A DNA stretch of 64,000 nt. Source: an uncultured Olleya sp. GTDB taxonomy: Bacteria > Bacteroidota > Bacteroidia > Flavobacteriales > Flavobacteriaceae. The DNA lies in contig CANNFD010000005.1 in assembly GCA_947503885.1 (NCBI GenBank), forward strand, positions 224,868 to 288,867. The letters are read 5' to 3'. The notes below the pieces were generated by a model. It made no database searches. It saw only the letters and a list, made by a program, of their open reading frames with translations, and was not told the origin of the DNA. The translations under genes and the position numbers were made by a program. Below, in pieces: positions 26,109 to 36,448 of this stretch; the stretch's first letter is position 1, and each line of letters starts with the position of its first letter.

Positions 26109-26143
26109 AAAAAACCTTATCAAATTTGATAAGGTTTTTTTTT
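26109..26143 (+). terminator. Terminator after the LEA-like lipoprotein
   Basis: Perfect stem AAAAAACCTTATCAAA / TTTGATAAGGTTTTTT followed by TTT. Confidence 0.9.
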
Positions 26144-26232
26144 ATGTTATTAATTAAACTAGTCTTACTGTAATCTAAAATTAAATTAAATAAAAAACCT
26201 CTTGAAAATCTATTGATTAACAAGAGGTCTAG

Positions 26233-26316
26233 TACTCGGGACGGGACTTGAACCCGTACGTCCTAATGGACATTGGATTTTAAGTCCAACGTGTCTACCA
26301 ATTCCACCACCCGAGC
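26233..26316 (-). tRNA. tRNA-Leu (anticodon TAA)
   Basis: The minus strand begins GCTCGGGTGGTGGAATTGG, folds into a cloverleaf with anticodon loop CTTAAAA (anticodon TAA), a long variable arm typical of leucine tRNAs, T-loop GGGTTCAAGTCCC, and acceptor pairing GCTCGGG / CCCGAGT. Length 84 nt; no encoded CCA. It follows tRNA-Gly on the same strand, so the two probably come from one precursor. Confidence 0.96.
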
Positions 26317-26342
26317 TTGGTATATTTTTAAGAAAGTCTCAG

Positions 26343-26414
26343 AGCGAAAGACGGGATTTGAACCCGCGACCCCCACCTTGGCAAGGTGATGCTCTACCCC
26401 TGAGCTACTTTCGC
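26343..26414 (-). tRNA. tRNA-Gly (anticodon GCC)
   Basis: The minus strand reads GCGAAAGTAGCTCAGGGG, with anticodon stem-loop CACCTTGCCAAGGTG (anticodon GCC), T-arm GCGGGTTCAAATCCCGT and a perfect 7-bp acceptor stem GCGAAAG / CTTTCGC. Length 72 nt. It lies 26 bp before tRNA-Leu and about 100 bp after the end of mutS on the same strand. Confidence 0.97.
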
Positions 26415-26511
26415 AGTCTTTAATATGAACGTGCAATGTTATGATTGCGGTTGCAAATTTAGTACTTTTATACAAAGTGCAAAGCTTTTTTTGAAAAAAA
26501 TTTAAAATAAT

Positions 26512-29124
26512 TTATACTTGCTTCTTTTTCACTAACATACGTTTGATTTCATTTAGCTTCATTAAGGCTTCAACTGGTGTTAAGGTGTCAATATCGATGT
26601 GTAAAATCTCTTCTTTGATGTTTTCTAGTAATGGATCGTCTAAATTAAAGAAGCTTAATTGCATCTCATCTTGCATCGATTTTACTTTATTGGTCAATTC
26701 TTCGCTAGAGTGGCTTTTTTCTAGCTTTTTTAATATTTGATTTGCCCTGTGTAATACTTGTTGTGGCATCCCTGCCATTTTAGCTACATGTATACCAAAA
26801 CTATGCTCGCTACCGCCTTCAACTAGTTTACGCAAAAACAAAACATTATCTTTTAACTCTTTGACGGATACGTTAAAGTTTTTGATACGCTCAAACGTTT
26901 CAGTCATTTCATTTAACTCATGGTAGTGCGTTGCAAATAGCGTTTTAGGTTTTGCAGGATGCTCATGTAAATACTCACTAATAGCCCAAGCAATAGAGAT
27001 TCCGTCGTAAGTACTTGTTCCTCTTCCTATTTCATCTAACAAAACTAAACTACGATCTGAAATATTATTTAAGATAGAGGCTGTTTCATTCATCTCAACC
27101 ATAAAAGTCGATTCTCCCATAGATATGTTATCACTTGCGCCTACACGAGTGAAGATTTTATCGACTACACCTATTCTAGCCTCTTTTGCAGGCACAAAGC
27201 TACCTATTTGTGCTAATAACACAATCAAGGCTGTTTGGCGTAGGATAGCCGACTTACCAGACATGTTTGGCCCAGTAATCATAATAATTTGTTGTGCCTC
27301 TCTATCTAAAACCACATTATTAGCAATATATGGCTCTCCAATTGGTAGTTGTTTTTCTATTACTGGATGACGACCTTCCACAATATCTAAATCAAAAGAA
27401 TCATCCAAGATTGGATACACATAATTATTATCTGATGCTAATTGGGCAAAACCACATAAGCAATCTATTTTAGCTATTAAAAAAGCATTTTGTTGCACTG
27501 GTTTTATGTACTGATTCATCCATTGCACTAAATCTGCAAATAACTTTTGCTCGATAGCCATAATGCGCTCTTCAGCTCCTAAAATTTTAGCTTCGTATTC
27601 TTTTAACTCTTCAGTAATATAACGCTCTGCACTAACTAATGTTTGTTTACGTATCCACTCTTCAGGGACTTTATCTTTATGCGTGTTTCTAACTTCAATA
27701 TAATACCCAAAAACGTTATTAGACGCAATTTTAAGCGATGTTATTCCTGTACGCTCACTTTCACGTTGTAACATTTTATCTAAATAATCCTTACTCGAGG
27801 TAGACAATGCTCTTAGCTCGTCTAACTCTGGTGAAAACCCAGGAGCTATCGAGTTTCCTTTTAAAATATTTACTGGTGCTTCTTCATTTAGAGTTGCTTT
27901 TATTTTTTCGCGAAGCACATTACAACTTTGTAGATTATCTCCAATTACTTTTAGCGAGTCATTGTCGCAATTAGACGCTAAAGCTTTAATTGGTATTATT
28001 GCTTCTAAAGAATTTTTAAGTTGAATAACCTCTCGTGGACTTACTTTTTGAGTGGCTATTTTTGAAATTAAGCGCTCTAAATCGCCAATTAATTTAATGT
28101 GATGCTGAATTTTTTGCAATACAACTGCATCTGTCTTTAAATACGACACCACTTCATGACGTTGCTTAATTTGATCTATTTGCTTTAAAGGCAATGCCAA
28201 CCAGCGTTTTAAAAGCCGCCCTCCCATTGGAGAAATAGTCTTATCGATAACATTTAATAATGTTACTGCATTGTTATTAGTGGAATTATAAAGCTCTAAG
28301 TTTCGGATGGTAAAACGGTCCATCCACACATAATCGTCTTCTGCAATTCTAGAAATTGAAGAGATATGTTCTAGCTTGTTATGTTGTGTTTCTGCTAAAT
28401 AATGAAGTATAGAACCTGATGCTATAACCCCCTCTGTCAAACCTTCTACTCCAAATCCTTTTAAAGACTTGGTATCAAAATGTTTTAATAACGTTTCGTT
28501 TGCATAATCGGGTTGATACACCCAATCTTCTAAATTAAAGGTATGGAAATCGGCACCAAAGTGCTCTGTAAATTTATTACGTTTTGGCTTAGCGACTAAA
28601 ACTTCGCTTGGGCTAAAATTTTGAAGTAACTTATCAATATACTCTTGATTACCTTGAGAAGTTAAAAACTCTCCAGTTGAAATATCTAAAAACGAAATTC
28701 CGATATAAACCTTACCAAAATATACAGAACATAAAAAATTGTTAGTTTTAGAGTGAAGCACTTCATCATTTAAAGCCACTCCTGGTGTCACCAACTCTGT
28801 AACGCCACGTTTTACAATATTTTTGGTTTGTTTTGGATCTTCTAACTGGTCGCAAATTGCAACACGCTCTCCTGCTTTTACTAATTTTGGCAAATATGTA
28901 TTTATAGAATGGTGCGGAAAACCTGCAAGCTCAATCTCGCTTTCACTTCCTGCGCCTCTTTTAGTAAGGGTAATTCCCAAAATACCTGCTGCCTTAATAG
29001 CATCTTCGCCAAAGGTTTCGTAAAAATCGCCGACTCTAAATAGTAATAATGCATCAGGGTATTTAGCCTTGATTGCATTGTATTGCTTCATTAACGGAGT
29101 GACTTTTTTGCTTTTTGTTGCCAA
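26512..29124 (-). CDS. mutS: DNA mismatch repair protein MutS
   Basis: An 870-residue MutS, which recognises mismatches and recruits MutL. The mismatch-binding [14 protein letters not shown] motif is at about residues 29-42, the ATPase Walker A is [13 protein letters not shown], Walker [17 protein letters not shown], and LFATHYHEL follows; a C-terminal dimer region is present. The start at 29124 is a TTG: the N-terminus it yields ([18 protein letters not shown]) looks like other flavobacterial MutS proteins and no in-frame ATG lies just upstream. It is divergent from the SpoU-type methylase gene. Confidence 0.96.
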   Translation of the reverse strand: MATKSKKVTPLMKQYNAIKAKYPDALLLFRVGDFYETFGEDAIKAAGILGITLTKRGAGSESEIELAGFPHHSINTYLPKLVKAGERVAICDQLEDPKQTKNIVKRGVTELVTPGVALNDEVLHSKTNNFLCSVYFGKVYIGISFLDISTGEFLTSQGNQEYIDKLLQNFSPSEVLVAKPKRNKFTEHFGADFHTFNLEDWVYQPDYANETLLKHFDTKSLKGFGVEGLTEGVIASGSILHYLAETQHNKLEHISSISRIAEDDYVWMDRFTIRNLELYNSTNNNAVTLLNVIDKTISPMGGRLLKRWLALPLKQIDQIKQRHEVVSYLKTDAVVLQKIQHHIKLIGDLERLISKIATQKVSPREVIQLKNSLEAIIPIKALASNCDNDSLKVIGDNLQSCNVLREKIKATLNEEAPVNILKGNSIAPGFSPELDELRALSTSSKDYLDKMLQRESERTGITSLKIASNNVFGYYIEVRNTHKDKVPEEWIRKQTLVSAERYITEELKEYEAKILGAEERIMAIEQKLFADLVQWMNQYIKPVQQNAFLIAKIDCLCGFAQLASDNNYVYPILDDSFDLDIVEGRHPVIEKQLPIGEPYIANNVVLDREAQQIIMITGPNMSGKSAILRQTALIVLLAQIGSFVPAKEARIGVVDKIFTRVGASDNISMGESTFMVEMNETASILNNISDRSLVLLDEIGRGTSTYDGISIAWAISEYLHEHPAKPKTLFATHYHELNEMTETFERIKNFNVSVKELKDNVLFLRKLVEGGSEHSFGIHVAKMAGMPQQVLHRANQILKKLEKSHSSEELTNKVKSMQDEMQLSFFNLDDPLLENIKEEILHIDIDTLTPVEALMKLNEIKRMLVKKKQV

Positions 29125-29224
29125 AGGATATACGTTTTTAGTAAGTTTGCTAAAGTAACCAAATATTGATTTTTACAGAAGTCTATTGAACTTAAGTTAT
29201 TGAAAATTATCCACAATTATTTTA

Positions 29225-29761
29225 ATGAGAAAACTAAAAAACAGCGAATTAGACAGATTAAGCATTGAAGATTTTAAAACTGCTGAAAAAACACCTATTA
29301 TTATTGTTTTAGATAATATAAGAAGCCTAAATAATATTGGAAGCGTATTTAGAACTAGTGATGCTTTTTTAGTTGAAAAAATTTATCTCTGCGGAATTAC
29401 TGCAACACCTCCACATAAAGACATCCATAAAACTGCTTTAGGAAGCACAGATACGGTTGCCTGGGAGCATGTTGAAAACACAATAGATTTAGTTGAAAAA
29501 TTAAAATCTGAAAACGTGACTATTTGCTCCATCGAGCAAGCTGAAAACGCTACAATGCTAAATGACTTTAATGTAGAAAATAATAAAAAATATGCTTTAG
29601 TTTTTGGCAACGAAGTCAAGGGAGTAGCACAAAATGTTATTAACAATAGTGATGCAGTGATTGAAATCCCTCAATATGGGACTAAACACTCTTTAAATAT
29701 TAGTGTTAGTTGTGGTGTTGTAGTTTGGGACTTGTTTGCTAAGCTGCAATCACTTAAATAA
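29225..29761 (+). CDS. SpoU/TrmH-family RNA 2'-O-methyltransferase
   Basis: A 178-residue SPOUT-fold methylase, cytoplasmic, methylating ribose in tRNA or rRNA. The three SpoU motifs are visible: LDNIRSLNNIGSVFRTSDAF with the catalytic Arg, LVFGNEVKGV, and IEIPQYGTKHSLNISVSCGV. There is no extra N-terminal RNA-binding domain, as in TrmL/TrmH-like short members. The target nucleotide cannot be told from sequence. It is divergent from mutS and convergent with the GyrI-like gene. Confidence 0.9.
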   Translation: MRKLKNSELDRLSIEDFKTAEKTPIIIVLDNIRSLNNIGSVFRTSDAFLVEKIYLCGITATPPHKDIHKTALGSTDTVAWEHVENTIDLVEKLKSENVTICSIEQAENATMLNDFNVENNKKYALVFGNEVKGVAQNVINNSDAVIEIPQYGTKHSLNISVSCGVVVWDLFAKLQSLK

Positions 29762-29829
29762 AGATACTAATTTTAAAGTAAAAAATATTGTAACAATACA
29801 CTTATACATTGTTTAAATATAGACACCCT

Positions 29830-30312
29830 CTATTTAATAGGCACCCATATTTCTTCCTCTACCAACGTATTTAATGGATGATAATCTTCTGGAAGTTTTT
29901 CAAAATGTGGTCTATTATCTAACTTGTATTCTGAAGTTGGTAACCAATTAGTATGTACATATTGCCAAGCTTGTAAAAACCCTTCAGGTTTTCCTTGGTA
30001 ATTAAAAACTGCATATTTACCCGCTTTTATAGTTAATACTTCTAAACCTTTAGGGATATTTTCAAAACTAGACACTTCTATTCCAACCCATTTTTGATAG
30101 ATCGTTTTGGGTGACATCTTATTATAATTAAAATCCTGATAAATTTGAATTGAAAATTTTTCTGTGCTCACACGATTTAAAATCTGATTGCGTTTTGGCA
30201 TAAATTGCCTAGCTAAATCACCCGTCCCTTTTGCATTTGTCAAAAAAGTCAAATCGGCTTTTAAACCAACTATTAAAATAGCTTCTGAGTTAATAATTCT
30301 AGGCTTCATCAT
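29830..30312 (-). CDS. GyrI-like effector-binding domain protein
   Basis: A 160-residue stand-alone GyrI-like small-molecule-binding (AraC effector-binding/SOUL-like) domain. Signs are GTGDLARQFMPKRNQI, the central VSSFENIPKGLEVLTIKAGK and the conserved end AWQYVHTNWLPTSEYKLDNR, then WVPIK. Such proteins bind hydrophobic or cationic ligands; some inhibit DNA gyrase, some hydrolyse toxic metabolites. There is no DNA-binding domain. The ATG at 30312 overlaps the end of the HPPK-kinase gene by 14 nt, so the pair is translationally coupled; a second ATG codon at 30309 is an equal option. Confidence 0.82.
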   Translation of the reverse strand: MMKPRIINSEAILIVGLKADLTFLTNAKGTGDLARQFMPKRNQILNRVSTEKFSIQIYQDFNYNKMSPKTIYQKWVGIEVSSFENIPKGLEVLTIKAGKYAVFNYQGKPEGFLQAWQYVHTNWLPTSEYKLDNRPHFEKLPEDYHPLNTLVEEEIWVPIK

Positions 30313-31435
30313 TACAAATCTGATCTAAAAGCCATAGATAATCTGCTCTGTTTTTAACAAAATCCTTATCAGACACATCAATAATTTTGACATTAAACTC
30401 GGTTTGACTTTTTAAAAAGTCTAAATAACCTGCATTAATTTTATCAAGATAATCGTCTTCTATTTCGCTTTCGTATTTACGTCCCCGTTTTTTAATGTTT
30501 TCTTGTAAACGCTTGGTGTTTTGATATAAATAGATATACAAATCCGGTTTTGCAATGTCTTTATACATCAAATAGAAAAGTTTTCTGTATAATTTAAACT
30601 CGTCTGGCTGCAATGTTATTTTAGAAAAAATCAGTGATTTAAACACATCATAATCACTAACAATAAAATCTTTAAACAAATCCAATTGCCCTAAGTCGTC
30701 AGTGATTTGCTGATAACGATCGGCTAGAAAAGACATCTCTAAGGTAAAAGCATAGCGTTGAGGCTCTTTATAAAACTTGGGCAAAAAAGGATTATCTGCA
30801 AAACGCTCTAAAACTAATTTAGCATTAAAATCGTCAGAGATTTGTGTTGCTAAACTTGTTTTTCCTGCACCAATATTACCTTCAATTGCAATATAATTAT
30901 GCTTAGAAAAGCTAAACTGTTTATTTGGGTTTTTTAACCAAATTTTAATTGGCTCTAATCGACTATTATCCTCACAAATAGACAACAAATCATCAACAGA
31001 TTGTTGTAGCATAGGATGGATTATATTACCTGCAATTAACTGTAAAGGTTCTAATACAAAACGACGTTTATGAGCTTCGGGATGTGGAATTATTAAATTT
31101 TTGTCTTCAATAATTTCATCTTCAAAAAAGATAATATCTAGGTCTATTATCCTAGACTCATACCCTTCACCTTCCTTTGGTGTGCGTCCTAATTTTTTTT
31201 CGATTTGCAATAAATTACTCAACACTTTTTTTGGCTTAAGTGTTGTTTTTACTGCTATACACGTGTTTAAAAAATCGTCGCCATCAAATCCTAAAGCTTT
31301 ACTTTGGTAGACTTTGGCTATGCTAACTATATTACCAATATGGGCAAACACAGCATCTATAGCGTTTTGTAAGTTTTTAAACTTATCGCCTTTATTGCTT
31401 CCTAATGCTATGTAAACAGTTTTTTGGTCAGTCAT
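30299..31435 (-). CDS. folK: HPPK (FolK) fused to deoxynucleoside kinase
   Basis: A 378-residue two-domain protein. Residues 1-155 are 6-hydroxymethyl-dihydropterin pyrophosphokinase of folate synthesis: YIALGSNKGDKFKNL, Y-Q-S-KALGFDGDDFLN and the metal site SRIIDLDIIFFEDEII followed by IPHPEAHKRRFVLEPL. Residues about 178-378 are a deoxynucleoside kinase with P-loop GNIGAGKT (186-193), FADNPFLPKFY, SDYDVFKSL (variant of the DRS motif) and KKRGRKYE lid. It joins folate synthesis and deoxynucleotide salvage in one chain. From memory this fusion is widespread in Bacteroidota. The second kinase gene is at 1407. Confidence 0.94.
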   Translation of the reverse strand: MTDQKTVYIALGSNKGDKFKNLQNAIDAVFAHIGNIVSIAKVYQSKALGFDGDDFLNTCIAVKTTLKPKKVLSNLLQIEKKLGRTPKEGEGYESRIIDLDIIFFEDEIIEDKNLIIPHPEAHKRRFVLEPLQLIAGNIIHPMLQQSVDDLLSICEDNSRLEPIKIWLKNPNKQFSFSKHNYIAIEGNIGAGKTSLATQISDDFNAKLVLERFADNPFLPKFYKEPQRYAFTLEMSFLADRYQQITDDLGQLDLFKDFIVSDYDVFKSLIFSKITLQPDEFKLYRKLFYLMYKDIAKPDLYIYLYQNTKRLQENIKKRGRKYESEIEDDYLDKINAGYLDFLKSQTEFNVKIIDVSDKDFVKNRADYLWLLDQICNDEA

Positions 31436-31671
31436 AATATCTTCGACAAAATAACTAAAAGAATTTCACTTAGTTCTTATCAATATCAAATCTGTTAATA
31501 AGTTTTTATACCTTAAAGCAACAAAATAGTAGGTTACAAAAACTATCTACCACAAAATGTGCTTTTTACAATCACTTTAACAAATGCTAAACTTTTATTA
31601 AATACTTTTGTTAAGACAACTATTTAGTTAGATTAAACGTAAATAGACTATTGCTAAAACAAACATATTTG

Positions 31672-34341
31672 ATGAAAAAAAAACTTAAAATTATTGGAAT
31701 ATCATTACTAATTCTAGTCGCATTATTAATTGCAAGTCCTTTTATATTTCAAAAACAAGTAAAAAATATAGTCCGTAATTATATTAACGAAAGTGTTAAT
31801 GCTAAAGTCACTTTTGATGATGTCAATTTAAGTTTTATAAGCAGTTTTCCGCAAGCCAATGTTACCTTAGATAATTTAGTGATAACAAATTTTGCTCCTT
31901 TTGAAAATGACACATTAGCAAAAGTAAAATTATTATCCTTAGACATGTCTATTAAAGAGTTGTTTAAAAATGCGGATGAAGACCCAATTATAGTAAACAC
32001 AATAGCTATAGATGATGCATTAGTAAATTTAAAAACTAATACAAATGGCGCTGTCAATTGGGATATTACTAAAATAACAGACACACTAATTGTTGACACC
32101 CCAAATAACAATAAAGGGTTTGTTTTTGATATTGAAAACTACAGTATTAATAATAGCGCATTTAATTATTTGGATGAATCTTCAAATATAATTTTCAATA
32201 TTGCTAACATAAACCATACTGGTAAAGGGTCCTTCTCTGGAGATCTATCCGAATTAGACACTAAAACAAAAGCCAATGTCACTTTTAGCATGGAAGGCAC
32301 AGAATATTTAAGTAACAATAGCATCACCTTAGATGCTTTAATAGACTTAGATATCCCTAATAATACTTATAGTTTTAAAGAAAATAATGCGTTAGTAAAT
32401 GATTTACCTTTAGAGTTTAAAGGCTTTGTAAAATTAATTGATGAAGGTCAATATATTGATATTTCTTTTGAAAACCCTGGATCAACATTTAAAGATTTTT
32501 TAGCTGTTATACCCAAAACTTACGCTAAAAACCTAGATAATGTTGATACAACCGGGAACTTTAAAGTTAACGGACTAATAAAAGGTGAGGTTACCGATAC
32601 TAAAATACCAACTTTAGATATCAATATTTTATCTAACAATGCTTCTTTTAAATTTGCAGACCTACCTAAACGGGTAGAAAACATTAGTATCAATGTCGAA
32701 ATAAAAAATGACTCTGGAATTACTGACGATACTTACGTTAATATAAATACACTTAACTTTAAAATAGACCAAGACGAATTTAAAAGCTCTGCTACCCTTA
32801 AAAACATAACTAAAAACATGTTGGTTAACGCTAATTTAGATGGGGTTTTAAACTTAGCTAATTTAACAAAAGCATATCCAATAGAGCTTGACAACGAATT
32901 AAAAGGAATTTTAAAAGCAAAACTAAATACTAGTTTTGACATGAATGCTATCGAGACTAATGCATACGACCGTATTAAAAATAACGGAAACATGAGTGTT
33001 ACCGGTTTTGTGTTTTCTTCGGCTGACATTATTAATCCATTAAACATCTCAAATGCCTCGATAAATTTTAATCCTGGTACAATTACGTTAGACAGGTTTG
33101 ATGCAACAACAGGTCAAACAGACCTTAATGCTACAGGAACAATTAATAATTTACTTGGTTTTTTATTAAGCGACAAAAAGCTTAAAGGTGATTTTAATGT
33201 TAAATCAAATGTTTTTAAGGTAAGTGATTTTATGATTGAAGGTGGTAGTAAAGCACCAATTAATCAAAGCGCAGAGCCAGCGACTGCATTAAAAATTCCT
33301 GCATTTTTAGACTGCACAATTACAGCAGATGCTAAAACAGTATATTATGACAATTTAATTTTAAAAAACGTAAAAGGAAACCTAAAAATTGCTGATGAGA
33401 AAGCACAACTTAGCAAAGTTACCTCTAGTATTTTTGACGGTAATTTAACCTTAGAAGGTTTAGTTGACACCAAAACATCAACGCCAACTTTTAATATGAA
33501 TATAGGTGCTGAAAACTTTGATATCGCACAATCGTTTAACGATTTAAATTTACTTCAAGCCTTAGCCCCAATAACAAAAGCACTACAAGGAAAATTAAAT
33601 AGCTCAATCAATCTATCTGGGAGTTTAGGTGAGGACTTTACACCGCTTTTAAACAGTATCTCTGGTGATGCTTTAGCGGAATTAATAACAACTCAGATTC
33701 AACCTAAAAACGAACAATTATTTGCATTACTAGAAAACAAGCTTAGCTTTTTGGATTTTAGCAAATTAGATTTAAAAGAATTAAAAACTAAACTATCTTT
33801 TAGTAACGGACAGGTTACTGTCAACCCATTTGACATTAATTATAAAGACATTAAAATGACTGTGGGTGGATCGCATACATTTAGCAACATTATGAATTAC
33901 CAAGTCGTTTTAGATGTACCAGCAAAATATTTAGGTAGCGAGATTAATAATTTAATTAATAAAATTAATGATGCTGCAGTAAACAATATAACCATACCTG
34001 TTACAGCTACTATTTCTGGAAACTCGTTAAAACCTCAAGTCAAAACCGATCTAACAAGTGGAGTAAAAAACTTAACCACACAATTAATTGAAATTGAAAA
34101 ACAAAAGCTTATAAATAAAGGAAAAGACAAGTTAACTGATGTTGTTGGCGATATTTTAGGAGGTAATAAGCCAAAAGACTCTACTACAAATAATAATGGT
34201 GGTATTAAGGATGTTTTAGGAGGCATCATAAATGGTAACAACACGCCTAAAGACACTACTAAGACAGATACTATAAAACCAAAAGATCCCGTTAAAGATG
34301 CTATTAAAGGATTGTTTGGAAAAAAGAATAAAAAGGGATAG
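31672..34341 (+). CDS. AsmA-family inner-membrane-anchored protein
   Basis: An 889-residue protein with a single N-terminal anchor (KKLKIIGISLLILVALLIA) and a very long periplasmic part. The AsmA start (IVRNYINESVNAKVTFDDVN, LSFISSFPQANVTLDNLVI) and the AsmA C-terminal region (about 560-800: DGNLTLEGLVDTK, AENFDIAQSFND) are recognisable. AsmA-like proteins are long beta-groove proteins thought to carry phospholipids between the two membranes. The last 70 residues are low-complexity Lys/Asn/Thr. I start at the ATG at 31672; an in-frame TTG at 31651 is less likely. Monocistronic in appearance. Confidence 0.9.
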   Translation: MKKKLKIIGISLLILVALLIASPFIFQKQVKNIVRNYINESVNAKVTFDDVNLSFISSFPQANVTLDNLVITNFAPFENDTLAKVKLLSLDMSIKELFKNADEDPIIVNTIAIDDALVNLKTNTNGAVNWDITKITDTLIVDTPNNNKGFVFDIENYSINNSAFNYLDESSNIIFNIANINHTGKGSFSGDLSELDTKTKANVTFSMEGTEYLSNNSITLDALIDLDIPNNTYSFKENNALVNDLPLEFKGFVKLIDEGQYIDISFENPGSTFKDFLAVIPKTYAKNLDNVDTTGNFKVNGLIKGEVTDTKIPTLDINILSNNASFKFADLPKRVENISINVEIKNDSGITDDTYVNINTLNFKIDQDEFKSSATLKNITKNMLVNANLDGVLNLANLTKAYPIELDNELKGILKAKLNTSFDMNAIETNAYDRIKNNGNMSVTGFVFSSADIINPLNISNASINFNPGTITLDRFDATTGQTDLNATGTINNLLGFLLSDKKLKGDFNVKSNVFKVSDFMIEGGSKAPINQSAEPATALKIPAFLDCTITADAKTVYYDNLILKNVKGNLKIADEKAQLSKVTSSIFDGNLTLEGLVDTKTSTPTFNMNIGAENFDIAQSFNDLNLLQALAPITKALQGKLNSSINLSGSLGEDFTPLLNSISGDALAELITTQIQPKNEQLFALLENKLSFLDFSKLDLKELKTKLSFSNGQVTVNPFDINYKDIKMTVGGSHTFSNIMNYQVVLDVPAKYLGSEINNLINKINDAAVNNITIPVTATISGNSLKPQVKTDLTSGVKNLTTQLIEIEKQKLINKGKDKLTDVVGDILGGNKPKDSTTNNNGGIKDVLGGIINGNNTPKDTTKTDTIKPKDPVKDAIKGLFGKKNKKG

Positions 34342-34492
34342 TTTAAAATTTTAACAATAAATAATAGTTTGTAACTCTTTTTTTGTTGAAATTTATAGAT
34401 TAGGGCTATTTATTAAAATTTTTTGTTAATTATTAGGATATATCAAATATAATGTTAGATTGTATCTATAACTTTAAAACAATTTGGACTGA

Positions 34493-35356
34493 ATGAGGCA
34501 ATTAAAAATTACCAAGCAAGTTACCAACCGCGAATCTAAATCACTAGATAAATACTTACAAGACATTAGCAAACTTCCCATGATTACTGCAGAGGAGGAA
34601 GTTGAGTTGGCTCAAAAAATTAGAGAAGGCTGTCAAAAATCTTTAGATTTATTAACTACTGCTAACTTACGATTTGTAGTTTCTGTTGCAAAACAATATC
34701 AAAACCAAGGATTAACTTTACCTGACCTAATTAATGAAGGTAATGCTGGTTTAGTAAAAGCTGCAAAGCGTTTTGATGAAACAAGAGGATTTAAGTTTAT
34801 ATCCTATGCGGTTTGGTGGATTAGACAAGCTATTTTATCTGCATTAGCAGAACAATCTAGAATTGTTAGATTACCATTAAACAAAATTGGTTCTATAAAC
34901 AAAATTAGAAAAGTAACATCTCACTTAGAGCAAATCAATCAAAGACCACCAAGTGCGTCCGAAATTGCAAAAGAACTAGACTTAACTATTAGTGATGTTA
35001 AGCAATCTATGAAGATTTCTAGCAGACATGTATCTATGGATGCGCCTTTAAAAGAAGGTGAAGATTATAGCTTATATGATTTAGTTAGCTCTAACGACTC
35101 CCCTAACCCTGACACTAATTTAATGAGAGAATCATTAAACACAGAGATTGACAGAGCGTTAGAAACATTAACACCTAGAGAAAGTGATGTGATTAGACTT
35201 AACTTTGGATTAAGCGATCAACCTGCAATGACTCTAGACGAAATAGGTCGTACTTTTGACTTAACACGTGAGCGTGTAAGACAAATTAGAGAAAAAGGAA
35301 TTAGACGTTTACGTCAAACTTCTAAAAGCAAAATATTAAAAACGTATTTAGGATAA
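34493..35356 (+). CDS. rpoD: RNA polymerase primary sigma factor (RpoD/SigA, Bacteroidota type)
   Basis: A 287-residue sigma-70 protein, short because it lacks region 1.1 and the non-conserved insert of proteobacterial RpoD, as in the Bacteroidota primary sigma factor. Region 1.2 ([19 protein letters not shown]), region 2 ([34 protein letters not shown]), region 3 ([15 protein letters not shown]) and region 4 ([20 protein letters not shown]) follow in order. It should direct transcription from the TTTG-N19-TAnnTTTG promoters seen at ppa and tig. It lies upstream of rpsU. Confidence 0.96.
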   Translation: MRQLKITKQVTNRESKSLDKYLQDISKLPMITAEEEVELAQKIREGCQKSLDLLTTANLRFVVSVAKQYQNQGLTLPDLINEGNAGLVKAAKRFDETRGFKFISYAVWWIRQAILSALAEQSRIVRLPLNKIGSINKIRKVTSHLEQINQRPPSASEIAKELDLTISDVKQSMKISSRHVSMDAPLKEGEDYSLYDLVSSNDSPNPDTNLMRESLNTEIDRALETLTPRESDVIRLNFGLSDQPAMTLDEIGRTFDLTRERVRQIREKGIRRLRQTSKSKILKTYLG

Positions 35357-35459
35357 TCCTATACGTTTTTATAGATATTAAATAATAAAAAAAAATGCAT
35401 TATTAATTTGAATTATATTTTAATTTAATAGATATTTGCACAAGATTTAAAATTAAGAT

Positions 35460-35654
35460 ATGTTAAGAATTGAAATAAAAGAAGGCGAAAATATAGAACG
35501 TGCTCTAAAGCGTTACAAACGTAAGCACAGAAACGTAAAAGTTATGCAAAACTTAAGAGAGAAGCAGTACTTTACAAAGCCATCTGTAAAAAACAGAAGA
35601 CAAATACAAAAAGCTAGTTATATTCAAGGTCTTAGAGACGCAGAGAATATATAA
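35460..35654 (+). CDS. rpsU: 30S ribosomal protein S21
   Basis: A 64-residue basic protein (MLRIEIKEGENIERALKRYK, then KHRNVKVMQNLREKQYFTKP). This is bS21 with the usual length for Bacteroidota; it binds near the anti-Shine-Dalgarno end of 16S rRNA, which in this phylum is held away from mRNA, in line with the weak Shine-Dalgarno sequences seen across the window. It is 100 bp after rpoD and ends in a terminator. Confidence 0.95.
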   Translation: MLRIEIKEGENIERALKRYKRKHRNVKVMQNLREKQYFTKPSVKNRRQIQKASYIQGLRDAENI

Positions 35655-35673
35655 TTAACTACTTTATTTATAT

Positions 35674-35709
35674 AAAAAACCACGCATTTTTAAATGTCGT
35701 GGTTTTTTT
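35674..35709 (+). terminator. Terminator after rpsU
   Basis: Stem AAAAACCACG / CGTGGTTTTT with a partly paired A-T-rich upper part, followed by more T. Confidence 0.85.
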
Positions 35710-35943
35710 GTTGTCTTTTACCTTGCTATACCTTTTATCTTTAAAAAAGAATAGCACTTATTTTAACGTGTTTAAGTCATATCTATTATAGTGTATCAAC
35801 TATATCAAATCGTGAAACATAACCTTAAAATCACCTCAAAGTATCTACTTGCACTTATCTAGATTCAGATTTATATATTGTGTACAGGCTATAATTAAAA
35901 TTTTTATCATCCGTATTACGACGCATAATAAGAATTACTGAAA
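35710..35943. other. Gene-free stretch between rpsU and the lipoprotein operon
   Basis: Together with the flanking terminators this makes 332 bp without a gene between convergent units. I see AT-rich sequence, no tRNA, no long reading frame and no clear repeat. A small RNA cannot be excluded from sequence alone. Confidence 0.5.
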
Positions 35944-35980
35944 ATGTAAAAACCACAAGGTTTTTAGGCTTGTGGTTTTT
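35944..35980 (-). terminator. Terminator of the lipoprotein operon
   Basis: Perfect 12-bp stem AAAAACCACAAG / CTTGTGGTTTTT with a 9-nt loop, 6 nt after the stop of the 152-residue lipoprotein gene on the minus strand. Confidence 0.9.
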
Positions 35981-35986
35981 ACGTTA

Positions 35987-36445
35987 TTATTTTAATGAAT
36001 CTTGAACTATTGTTTTGACATTAAAATTTTTGGCAATAACACTATCCAAAAACTTTTTACCATCATCCACACCATCCATATTAAAACCTTCACCAGGTTT
36101 CATTGTCCTATCTAATTCAAAATTTAGATTTTTATCATTTCTAAAAATATATTCTCCAAGTAACATCGCTTTTAACTCACCTTTGGTATAACTATTTAAA
36201 TAGAAAGAGTCAAGTCTTCGTCTTATTCGTGCTGGTTTAACGTTATTATTTAAACCCTTAGATACTAAAAACAATACAGAATCTATACTTTTAATTTGTC
36301 TAAATTGCTGGTTACTTAAATCTAATTTATTTTTAATAATTTTAATATTATGTCTTTTGTCTTTTTGAGATTTAAATGGTTCAAAAGCAGTACAATTAAA
36401 AAACAAGGACAGCAACAATATGGAAAAGAATAATTTATAATTCAT
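35987..36445 (-). CDS. Putative lipoprotein, unknown function
   Basis: A 152-residue protein with a lipoprotein signal (MNYKLFFSILLLSLFFNC, lipobox FFNC, Cys at 18). The mature part is basic and helical (DKRHNIKIIKNKLDLSNQQF, RIRRRLDSFYLNS), with a short ELKAMLLGEYIF helix. I do not recognise a family. The start is 4 nt past the stop of the interrupted lipoprotein gene upstream, so the two form an operon and may work together at the cell surface or periplasm. Confidence 0.65.
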   Translation of the reverse strand: MNYKLFFSILLLSLFFNCTAFEPFKSQKDKRHNIKIIKNKLDLSNQQFRQIKSIDSVLFLVSKGLNNNVKPARIRRRLDSFYLNSYTKGELKAMLLGEYIFRNDKNLNFELDRTMKPGEGFNMDGVDDGKKFLDSVIAKNFNVKTIVQDSLK

Positions 36446-36448
36446 AAT

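Noticed and set aside
26263..26475. 70-codon reading frame on the minus strand over the tRNA genes
   Set aside because: It covers tRNA-Gly and part of tRNA-Leu; the cloverleaf RNAs explain the sequence.
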